Shown one piece after another: positions 1 to 5,805 of a stretch of DNA of 5,818 nucleotides. The translations under genes and the position numbers were made by a program. The notes under the pieces are model-generated. The model had not been told where the DNA came from and did not search any database. It worked only from the letters and a program-made list of their open reading frames with translations. Each line of letters starts with the position of its first letter. Position 1 is the first letter of the stretch. The stretch covers positions 1 through 5,818 of the forward strand of contig JAKSPF010000083.1 in assembly GCA_024405065.1 (NCBI GenBank), given 5' to 3'. Source of the stretch: Sphaerochaetaceae bacterium. GTDB taxonomy: Bacteria; Spirochaetota; Spirochaetia; Sphaerochaetales; Sphaerochaetaceae.

Positions 1-1
1 A

Positions 2-418
2 TCCGTTATGCTTGCCGTACCGCATCTGAAGTGGTTTTCTTTCTGTGCAGAGGACAGCGGCTACGGGGATATGAGAGACCCGGTCAGGTCAATACTGAAG
101 CGACACAGAATATTTCCAGTGTCTCCCATTATGTTTGTAACAGGTCTGATATTGAAGGTGAAGAGGGGCTTCACTTTTTCAGACGTGCGTCCTTTTGATA
201 CAGTAAAAAACATTCGTATTCCGATGTTTTTTACACACGGAGACAATGATATTCTGGTCTTACCCGATACGGTACACAGGTTGTATGATGCAAAACAGGA
301 AGGCAATAAGGGTATTGTCATGTTTGAGGGTGTGAGCCATGCAAAATGCATTTTGAAAGAACATGTGAAATACGGAGAGGAACTTGAACGTTTTTTAAGG
401 GAAAACGCAATAATCTGA
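2..418 (+). CDS. alpha/beta hydrolase, C-terminal part (5' end outside window)
   Basis: This is the distal part of a serine-hydrolase-type alpha/beta fold protein. The frame is open to the left edge, and the ATG at position 8 has no ribosome binding site, so it is an internal Met. The first residues (SVMLAV) match the helix that directly follows the nucleophile elbow in this family (GxSxGAAxVxxA), so the nucleophile should lie only a few codons upstream of base 1. Counting from Met 8, the catalytic Asp is D81 in THGDNDILV and the catalytic His is H111 in GVSHAKC. Residues 36-54 form a hydrophobic cap-like segment ending in Lys/Arg. The order AED, hydrophobic cap, HGDND, SH parallels the second hydrolase at 3003-3938, so the two are probably distant paralogues. 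The gene ends in TGA 10 nt before fakB and looks co-transcribed with it. Substrate is unknown; an esterase or lysophospholipase acting on lipid acyl groups would suit the context but is inferred. Confidence 0.85.
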   Translation, partial: SVMLAVPHLKWFSFCAEDSGYGDMRDPVRSILKRHRIFPVSPIMFVTGLILKVKRGFTFSDVRPFDTVKNIRIPMFFTHGDNDILVLPDTVHRLYDAKQEGNKGIVMFEGVSHAKCILKEHVKYGEELERFLRENAII

Positions 419-428
419 CGGAGGCTGA

Positions 429-1370
429 ATGAATAATTTTAACTATGCGATAATGACTGATCCTTCAGGAGATCTTCTTCCTGAAATAAGACGTGAGTAT
501 TCAATAGAGATGATTGCCGGTCACTATACCGATTCCGGCAGACAGGAATTTCCGTCTGATGCCGATATGGACGGACAACAGCGTGAAAACTTCTATTCAC
601 AGTTGCGGAGTCGGCCATCTGAATTCACTACAAGTCCGCCGAGTGTTGAAGAATTCTGCATGAGGTTTGAAGAACATTTGAGTGCCGGACGTGATGTGAT
701 TTGCTTTACGATTTCTGCACAGCTCAGCGGTTCAAATGAGTTTGCAGAGCAGGCTCGTCTGAAGATGTCCGCAAAATATCCGGATAGAAAGCTTTACGTT
801 GTTGATACGTTTAAATTCAGTGCCGCAGTGGGTCTGATGGCAATACATGCTTCAATCAGGAGACAGAACGGAATGTCTGTTGATGAAGTTGCAAGGAAAG
901 CACAGGAAGAAAAATTCAGTTATCACCAGATGGGATGGCTTGATGACCTTTCATTCGTAGCAAAGACCGGAAGAATAAATCATGCTGCCGCATTTTTCGG
1001 GTCACTGATGGGTGTAAAGCCTTTGGGTGACCTTGACCGCAACGGAAAAGTCACCGTACTCGGAAAGGCAAAGGGCGCAAAACAGGCTTACGAAGTGATT
1101 GTTGATTACATTGAAAAAACAATAGTAAATCCTTCTGAACAGATTGTTGTTTTTGCACACACAAATCGAGCAGGGCAGCTTGATGAACTGAAAAAACTTG
1201 TTACAGAGCGCATAAAACCGGCAAAAGTTATAACAACTGCAGTCTATCCGTATTGCGGCATCAACGTAGGTCCCGGTCTGATGGCATGTTATTATACGGG
1301 AAAGCCTGTGTCTGATAACCTTGAGGAAGAAAAAAAACTGATGGAAGGAATTTTGAACAGCCACAGGTGA
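429..1370 (+). CDS. fakB: DegV-family fatty-acid-binding protein (FakB-like)
   Basis: This 313-residue protein has the usual DegV length and layout. FakB proteins bind one fatty acid in a buried tunnel and present its carboxylate to the kinase FakA, which makes acyl-phosphate in the cytoplasm. Visible motifs in order: TDPSGDLLPE (10-19), TTSPPS (67-72) with the conserved Thr, LSGS (99-102) with the carboxylate-binding Ser100, VVDTFKFSAAVGL (124-136), DDLSFVAKTGRIN (172-184) with Arg182, and GINVGPG (277-283). The last motif is usually GxHxGPG; here Asn279 replaces the His that family studies link to function. The start at 429 follows a GGAGG at 420-424 with a 4-nt spacer, and the N-terminus fits the family. 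Its stop lies 3 nt before fakA, whose product is its expected partner, which strongly supports the FakB reading. Chain-length or saturation preference cannot be read from the sequence. Many genomes carry several FakB paralogues, so this one may be specialised. Confidence 0.93.
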   Translation: MNNFNYAIMTDPSGDLLPEIRREYSIEMIAGHYTDSGRQEFPSDADMDGQQRENFYSQLRSRPSEFTTSPPSVEEFCMRFEEHLSAGRDVICFTISAQLSGSNEFAEQARLKMSAKYPDRKLYVVDTFKFSAAVGLMAIHASIRRQNGMSVDEVARKAQEEKFSYHQMGWLDDLSFVAKTGRINHAAAFFGSLMGVKPLGDLDRNGKVTVLGKAKGAKQAYEVIVDYIEKTIVNPSEQIVVFAHTNRAGQLDELKKLVTERIKPAKVITTAVYPYCGINVGPGLMACYYTGKPVSDNLEEEKKLMEGILNSHR

Positions 1371-1373
1371 TTT

Positions 1374-3002
1374 ATGGAATTTTTCAAGATTGACGGAACC
1401 GTATTTGAGCGGATGGTGTTAAACGGGCTTAACTGCATCCGCACTTCAGAGAGGGCGGTGAATGATATGAATGTGTTTCCCGTTCCGGACGGTGATACGG
1501 GAACAAATATGAGACTTACTCTGCAAAATGCACTTTCCAAGGCTCAGCCTTCAAAACATCTGGGTGAGTATCTTTCATCCTTGTCTTCAGGTATGCTGCT
1601 CGGTGCAAGAGGAAATTCCGGAGTGATTCTCTCCCAGATATTCAGGGGAATTTTCAAGGCTCTGGAAAATGTTGCCGAGGCTGACGGAAATATGCTTATT
1701 GATGCGTTTGTTTCCGGAAGCAGAGAAGCATACAAGGCAGTAAAGAATCCTGTTGAGGGAACAATTCTCACCGTTGTCCGTGAAGGAGCGGAAAGCCTTG
1801 TGAAATATCCCGCCGGTTCGGTGAATGACCTTTGGTGTGCGTATGTAAGGGCAATGAAAAAGTCTCTTGAAAAGACACCGTCTCTTTTGCCGGTACTCAG
1901 AGATGCCGGAGTTGAGGACAGCGGAGCATTCGGTTACATTGTCATTGCAGACGGGATGTACCGGTACCTTGAGGGTGAGGAAACACTATCCGGTTTTTCT
2001 GTGCAGTCCGGTATTCAGGATGTGGATTTCAGTACTTTTACGGAAAACAGCAGTTTTGAGTTCGGTTACTGTATGGAATTTCTGCTTCGTCTTATGAACA
2101 GCAGAAAAGAAGTGTCACTTTTTGATGAAAGGGTTTTTACATCTGAACTTGAACGGCTCGGAGAATCGGTATGTGTTGTGCGTGACGGTACGGCAGTCAA
2201 GGTTCACATTCATGTTTTCAGTCCGTCTCCGGTAATTGAACTTGCACAAAGGTACGGTGAGTTTCTGTCTTTTAAACTTGAAAATATGTGCGTACAGCAC
2301 AACGGTCGTGTGGTTAAAAGTGAGAAGAAAAAACGGAAAATTCACACAGACCTTGCGGTGATTACAACAGTCAAGGGAGATGGGCTTGAAGATCTTTTTT
2401 CCGGTTTTGATTATGTGTACTGCATCAAATCACAATCGCAGACTGTATCCGCAGAAGAATTTATTGACGCCGTGTCATGTGTTGATGCACAGCACATATT
2501 GATAATGTCGGATTCAAAGAACAACCAAGCTTCCGCTTTGCAGGCCGTGAGTCTTATGAAGAGACCGGAAGTTGAGGTCTTTCCGTCAGATAACTGCGCA
2601 GCGTGTTACTATGCCCTTGCAATGGATATGGTATCTGATTCCGTTGCTTCCCGCATAACGGAAATGAAAAGAAATGCACAAAGTGTAGTATGTATAAACA
2701 TTGCACGTTCAGAAAAGACCTGCATTTCAGACGGGGTGCAGTGTATTTGCGGGCAATATGTAGCATTACTGAACGGAAAGATTACGGCTTCTTCTGACGA
2801 TGTATTGCAGACCTTGTCCTCCGGTCTTGAAAAAGTCTCCGGACTTAAAGACAGAGAAAGTTGCTTTGTGTTTACCGGCAGTGCTTTCAACGGTGATTGT
2901 GACAGTTTACGTGCAATGCTTGAAGCAAAGATACCTTATTCAGAGGTTCAGATTGTACCGGGCGGACAGAGTGACAGTTATCTGATTGCGGGGATTGTGT
3001 GA
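1374..3002 (+). CDS. fakA: fatty acid kinase FakA (DAK2 domain / YloV family)
   Basis: FakA uses ATP to phosphorylate the carboxylate of a fatty acid held by FakB. At 542 residues it is near the family's usual 550. The N-terminal DhaL/DAK2 kinase domain (about 1-200) shows NVFPVPDGDTGTNM (33-46) with the metal/nucleotide acidic residues D39 and D41 plus N45, GARGNSGVILSQ (77-88), PVEGTILTV (126-134) and RDAGVEDSGA (176-185). The middle domain (about 225-315) has GYCMEFLL (Cys233), KVHIHVF (His278, His280) and LENMCVQHNG. The Cys/His/His set matches the zinc site described for Staphylococcus aureus FakA. A basic linker (KKKRK, 318-322) leads to a DegV-like C-terminal domain (about 324-542) ending in GGQSDSYLIAGIV, like the family's GGQPxYxY ending. 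That domain is rich in cysteine (ten residues, including CAAC 408-411 and CIC 457-459). The SD-like AGGTGA at 1365-1370 overlaps the fakB stop, implying coupled translation. Dihydroxyacetone kinase is unlikely: the fused middle and C-terminal domains and the DegV neighbour point to FakA. Confidence 0.93.
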   Translation: MEFFKIDGTVFERMVLNGLNCIRTSERAVNDMNVFPVPDGDTGTNMRLTLQNALSKAQPSKHLGEYLSSLSSGMLLGARGNSGVILSQIFRGIFKALENVAEADGNMLIDAFVSGSREAYKAVKNPVEGTILTVVREGAESLVKYPAGSVNDLWCAYVRAMKKSLEKTPSLLPVLRDAGVEDSGAFGYIVIADGMYRYLEGEETLSGFSVQSGIQDVDFSTFTENSSFEFGYCMEFLLRLMNSRKEVSLFDERVFTSELERLGESVCVVRDGTAVKVHIHVFSPSPVIELAQRYGEFLSFKLENMCVQHNGRVVKSEKKKRKIHTDLAVITTVKGDGLEDLFSGFDYVYCIKSQSQTVSAEEFIDAVSCVDAQHILIMSDSKNNQASALQAVSLMKRPEVEVFPSDNCAACYYALAMDMVSDSVASRITEMKRNAQSVVCINIARSEKTCISDGVQCICGQYVALLNGKITASSDDVLQTLSSGLEKVSGLKDRESCFVFTGSAFNGDCDSLRAMLEAKIPYSEVQIVPGGQSDSYLIAGIV

Positions 3003-3938
3003 ATGACGGTTATTCTGTGTGTTTTTTCAGCAGTTTTCCTTTTGGGTATTATTCCTATGCTTGTAATGGCACTTCATGTTTTCAGGATGGTTCTTGTGAG
3101 GACAAGTCCGGACAAGTGGAGCCGCAAATGCAGTTGCCCGGAAGATGAACAGCAACTCGGAATGTACAGGGAAGGTCTGAAATGGAGAGAAAATCACAAA
3201 GACAGGATAAGTGAGGTTTCTGTTGAAAGTGACGGTTTCAGACTGGCTGGGGAATATTTTGATTCGGGCAGCGACAAGGCTGTAATAATCATATCGGGAC
3301 GAACCGAGGGCTGTCTCTATTCATGGTATTTTGCAGCCCCTTATGAACAGCTGGGTTGTAACATACTTGTAATTGATATCCGTTCTCACGGACTTTCAGA
3401 AGGGAAATACAACACTTTGGGACTCAACGAGTACAGGGATGTTCTCAAATGGGGAGAGATGCTTCACAACAAGGGAAACCTCAAAGTAATATGCCATGGC
3501 ATCTGTATCGGTTCGGCATCTGCACTGTATGCACTTACGGATGCTGCCTGTCCGTCTTATATGTCCGGTATGGTAGCGGAAGGGATGTATTCAGATTTCA
3601 AATCATTGTTCAGACAGCACTTGATACAGGAAAAGAGAAACTATCCGTTTTTCATTGATTTCTTTTTCTTTGTTGTGGCGGTTAAATACGGAAAGAGGGC
3701 AGGTTCTTACGGACCTTCACGCTGTATAAATAAAATGACCAAACCCATACTGTTTCTTCACAGCAGGGAAGACGAATTTTCAGTTCCCGAAAAAACTGCA
3801 GGTTTATTCGGGAACTGTCCGTCCGTACAAAAAAGATTTGTGTGGTTTGATAAAGGGCGTCACTCTTTTATCAGATACGTATCTCCAAGTGAGTACGACA
3901 GTGCCGTAATCACTTTTTGGAAACAATGTAATCTATAA
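3003..3938 (+). CDS. membrane-anchored alpha/beta hydrolase with Cys nucleophile
   Basis: This 311-residue protein has an N-terminal hydrophobic segment (about 2-25) followed by Arg/Lys (R28, R33, K38, R41, K42). By the positive-inside rule it is probably a signal anchor leaving the catalytic domain in the cytoplasm. The hydrolase core shows VIIISGRTEG (94-103, oxyanion region), DIRSHGLSEG (125-134), then the nucleophile elbow HGICIGSASAL (165-175), HSREDEFSVP (253-262) with Asp257 and KGRHSF (284-289) with His287. The nucleophile position holds Cys168 (TGT, 3504-3506) instead of Ser, so the apparent triad is Cys-Asp-His. A very hydrophobic stretch (214-228, including FFFF) lies where the cap domain of this fold sits and may touch lipid. 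The ATG directly abuts the fakA stop (TGAATG), with a weak GGGGA at 2990-2994. The last 29 nt overlap the acyl carrier protein gene on the other strand. Function is not known; thioesterase, lipase or acyltransferase are all possible. Confidence 0.88.
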   Translation: MTVILCVFSAVFLLGIIPMLVMALHVFRMVLVRTSPDKWSRKCSCPEDEQQLGMYREGLKWRENHKDRISEVSVESDGFRLAGEYFDSGSDKAVIIISGRTEGCLYSWYFAAPYEQLGCNILVIDIRSHGLSEGKYNTLGLNEYRDVLKWGEMLHNKGNLKVICHGICIGSASALYALTDAACPSYMSGMVAEGMYSDFKSLFRQHLIQEKRNYPFFIDFFFFVVAVKYGKRAGSYGPSRCINKMTKPILFLHSREDEFSVPEKTAGLFGNCPSVQKRFVWFDKGRHSFIRYVSPSEYDSAVITFWKQCNL

Positions 3939-4158
3939 CGTCCTTCACGGTGTGAATTTTACTCATTTTGATGTCTGAAAAATCAATTCCGTGGTTTTCC
4001 TCCATCATTATCACCATGCTGAGCATTTCTATTGAATCAAGTCCGAGATCAGTTGAAAGGTCACTGTCCTCAGAGCAGTTTTCAATAATTTTTTTTGCGT
4101 CAGGATCAATCTGTATCATTGTATCCTTGAGAATATTCATTACTTCAGTTCTGGTCAT
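3910..4158 (-). CDS. acyl carrier protein (phosphopantetheine-binding)
   Basis: This 82-residue protein has the length and helix pattern of a stand-alone acyl carrier protein. The motif DLGLDSIEML (37-46) contains Ser42 (codon 4035-4033), the expected attachment site for 4'-phosphopantetheine. Around it are the acidic helix II and a C-terminal HTVKDVIDYIVSKK segment typical of the last helix. The usual housekeeping form reads LGADSLDxVEL, so this looks like a dedicated, secondary carrier rather than the main fatty-acid-synthesis ACP. Its ATG overlaps the stop of the upstream acyl ligase as ATGA (4158-4155), indicating translational coupling and a partnership: the ligase probably loads this carrier. 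A GAGG lies 11 nt before the ATG. The 3' end overlaps the convergent hydrolase by 29 bp. A D-alanyl carrier (DltC) was considered, but no dltB or dltD is next to it. Confidence 0.93.
   Translation of the reverse strand: MTRTEVMNILKDTMIQIDPDAKKIIENCSEDSDLSTDLGLDSIEMLSMVIMMEENHGIDFSDIKMSKIHTVKDVIDYIVSKK
3944..3960 (+). terminator. weak terminator-like hairpin after the hydrolase
   Basis: Five bases after the hydrolase stop codon, TTCAC (3944-3948) and GTGAA (3952-3956) can pair around a GGT loop, followed by TTTT (3957-3960). The stem is short and only two of its five pairs are G-C. It also lies inside the acyl carrier protein coding region, where the same bases encode IHTV. It is the only terminator-like structure seen at the end of the + strand operon, but it may be chance. 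Confidence 0.2.
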
Positions 4159-5663
4159 TTCTGTCCGTTCCTCAGGATTTTCATGCTTGGGGATCGCACA
4201 AAATCCTTATCCCTGATAACTATTTTGCTTATTCTCTGATACGGAAGCAGTTTTGCGTTCACACGGTCAATTTCCTTTTTGAGATAACCCTCAGTGTCTG
4301 TAATTCCGTTCTTTTTGAGAATTACCGATCTGGGGAAAACTTCAAGAACAAGTTTTCCGTTTTCTTCATAAACAAGACTGTCCTGAACTGCATCAATTTC
4401 GTTGAACCTTGTCTCAATTTCTGCCGGTGAAACATTCTCTCCGTTTGGCAGAACAATGATTTCCTTTGTTCTTCCGGTGATGTAGAGCATACCTTCTTCA
4501 TCAAATCTTACGAGGTCACCCGTCTTGAACCAGCCATCCGAGAAGGCTGCTTCATTTTCTTCCGGATTGCCGATGTAACATGTCAACATGTTCGGTCCCT
4601 TGAGCCAAAGTTCACCGTTTTCAATTCTCACCTGCATATCAGGATAGAGGTAACCTACAGCCTCCGGTTTTTTTGCACTCTCCGGATTACCGCTGACAAG
4701 GTTGGCACTTTCCGTAAGACCGTAGCCGGGGAACAGTGAAATACCCATTGCGGCATATTCTTTCACCAGATACGGACTCACTACTGCCGCACCGCAGATT
4801 ATGTATTTGAGATCCGGACCGAGCATATTCTTTCCGAACTGCTTTGAAATATTGAGTGCAAGTTCTGCAAGAGCAGGAACAAGAACCATTATGGTCGGTT
4901 TGAATACCGGAATCTGCTTGAACATGTCCTGTGTGTTTCTGCATATGAAAATGCTGCTTCCGGTAAGCAGACATGTCATAAGGTTTCTGATAAGACCGAA
5001 AACATGTGTGAGCGGCAGTACAAGGAAGTATTTTTCTCCGAAAATATCGTGACAGCCGTAGCATCCGTTACGTGCGCCGGTCATTACGGCAAGATGGCTG
5101 AGAAGTACGCCTTTACTTCTTCCCGTAGTACCTCCGGTGAAAACAACACAACACGGTGCTTCCGGTTCAACATCAACTGCCGGTACTGCTGTTCCTTCTG
5201 AACTCACGGCAATAAGGGGAACGTCCGGTTTCTGTGATTTGACTATTTCGGTGTTCTGCTTTGTTTCCTCCGAATAGACAAGGGCTTTGAACTTGGGTCC
5301 GCACATCATGCTGCAACCGAATACGGTCTTTGCGTCAAGCTGCGGCGGAAGCAGAACTGCAACCGCTCCCAGTGTTGTGATTGCCAGATAGGACTTCACA
5401 AAATCTGCGGAGTTGGGAATCTGCATTCCTACAAAATCACCCTCTTTGACTCCGTTTTCTGCAAGAACACCCCTGAAGGATGCAACCTTACTGTCAAGTT
5501 GACCGTATGTGAGGTTCTCAATATCCGAGACTGCAGGTTTGTCTGCATAATGTTTCATACAGTTTTCCCACATTGCTGTGACATTTCTGTAAACTTTGAT
5601 TTTGGCAAGTGACGCAATATCCGTGTACTTGTCAAAAGAATGATTGTCTGCCTTAATAATCAT
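4155..5663 (-). CDS. AMP-forming acyl ligase (probable acyl-ACP or acyl-CoA synthetase)
   Basis: This is a 502-residue ANL-superfamily adenylating enzyme: it activates a carboxylic acid with ATP to acyl-AMP, then transfers it to a thiol. Motifs in order: the P-loop FTGGTTGRSKG (175-185), LPLTHVFGL (216-224), GAAVVSP (291-297), GYGLTES (313-319), the ATP-binding Asp in FKTGDL (379-384, D383), the hinge region GRTKEIIVLPNGENVSPAEIE (397-417) and the catalytic Lys495 in SPSMKILRN. The start at 5663 is chosen because AGGAGG sits 5 nt upstream and MIIKADNHSF begins family-like sequence. A longer open frame reaches 5807, but those 48 codons have no ribosome binding site and no family resemblance. 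The product's 3' end overlaps the acyl carrier protein gene by ATGA, which favours that carrier over CoA as acceptor, although this is inferred. Substrate cannot be read reliably; medium- or long-chain fatty acids would fit the neighbouring fatty acid kinase genes. Confidence 0.92.
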   Translation of the reverse strand: MIIKADNHSFDKYTDIASLAKIKVYRNVTAMWENCMKHYADKPAVSDIENLTYGQLDSKVASFRGVLAENGVKEGDFVGMQIPNSADFVKSYLAITTLGAVAVLLPPQLDAKTVFGCSMMCGPKFKALVYSEETKQNTEIVKSQKPDVPLIAVSSEGTAVPAVDVEPEAPCCVVFTGGTTGRSKGVLLSHLAVMTGARNGCYGCHDIFGEKYFLVLPLTHVFGLIRNLMTCLLTGSSIFICRNTQDMFKQIPVFKPTIMVLVPALAELALNISKQFGKNMLGPDLKYIICGAAVVSPYLVKEYAAMGISLFPGYGLTESANLVSGNPESAKKPEAVGYLYPDMQVRIENGELWLKGPNMLTCYIGNPEENEAAFSDGWFKTGDLVRFDEEGMLYITGRTKEIIVLPNGENVSPAEIETRFNEIDAVQDSLVYEENGKLVLEVFPRSVILKKNGITDTEGYLKKEIDRVNAKLLPYQRISKIVIRDKDFVRSPSMKILRNGQK

Positions 5664-5668
5664 CTTTT

Positions 5669-5674
5669 CCTCCT
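5669..5674 (-). promoter_or_regulatory. ribosome binding site fixing the ligase start
   Basis: On the minus strand AGGAGG lies 5 nt (AAAAG) before the ATG at 5663-5661. It is a near-perfect Shine-Dalgarno match and decides the start against the longer open frame that begins at 5807. Its first two bases also form the foot of a CTGTC/GACAG hairpin (5673-5687), so RNA folding could affect access to it. Confidence 0.85.
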
Positions 5675-5675
5675 G

Positions 5676-5709
5676 TCTGCATGACAGATGTCCGTTATCT
5701 GCATGCAGA
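5676..5709 (-). repeat. direct repeats and palindrome just upstream of the ligase RBS
   Basis: The octamer CATGCAGA (minus strand) occurs twice, at 5683-5676 and 5705-5698, exactly 22 bp apart or about two helical turns. The distal copy is part of a perfect 12-bp palindrome, TCTGCATGCAGA (5698-5709). The proximal copy is part of an interrupted palindrome, CTGTC-ATGCA-GACAG (5673-5687). A third pairing, CAGAT/ATCTG (5685-5701), overlaps both. These could be paired operator sites for a dimeric regulator, or alternative mRNA hairpins next to the ribosome binding site. The repeats are directly visible; the function is inferred. Confidence 0.45.
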
Positions 5710-5739
5710 AAATTTTTTAACACCTGATCAGAATCGTAC

Positions 5740-5805
5740 AACCGAGAGGTTATCCGGCCAATGTTTCCTAGCGTAGGCATTAACAGACAGAGGTCTATGG
5801 GAGAC
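5740..5805. other. cluster of short stem-loops of unknown role
   Basis: Three small inverted repeats follow one another: AACC-GAGA-GGTT (5740-5751, a GNRA-type loop if read on the + strand), CCTA-GCG-TAGG (5767-5777) and AGAC-AGAG-GTCT (5785-5796). The GTCT arm can instead pair with a second AGAC at 5802-5805, so two of the hairpins exclude each other. Each stem is only 4 bp, so chance is a real possibility. A structured leader RNA on the minus strand, or an RNA gene on the + strand, would explain them. Confidence 0.25.

Noticed and set aside
8..10. ATG at position 8 as a true start of the first gene
   Set aside because: There is no Shine-Dalgarno in front of it, the frame is open to the window edge, and the protein would lack the N-terminal half and nucleophile of the hydrolase fold.
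1002..1364. Minus-strand open frames inside fakB and fakA (for example 1002-1364 and 2609-2890)
   Set aside because: They are antisense to well-recognised conserved genes and have no family-like motifs.
1374..3002. Dihydroxyacetone kinase subunit (DhaL) as the identity of the DAK2 gene
   Set aside because: DhaL is about 200 residues. This protein has the middle Cys/His domain and DegV-like C-terminal domain of FakA, and it neighbours a DegV gene.
3873..3884. Perfect 12-bp palindrome AGATACGTATCT
   Set aside because: It lies inside the hydrolase coding region, has no loop for a good hairpin and no T tract, and shows no second copy. It is best explained as chance.
3910..5663. DltA/DltC D-alanylation pair
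   Set aside because: No dltB or dltD is visible, since the neighbours on one side are fatty acid kinase and hydrolase genes. The ligase motifs (LPLTHVFGL, SPSMKILRN) fit acyl ligases at least as well. The gene content beyond 5818 was not visible.
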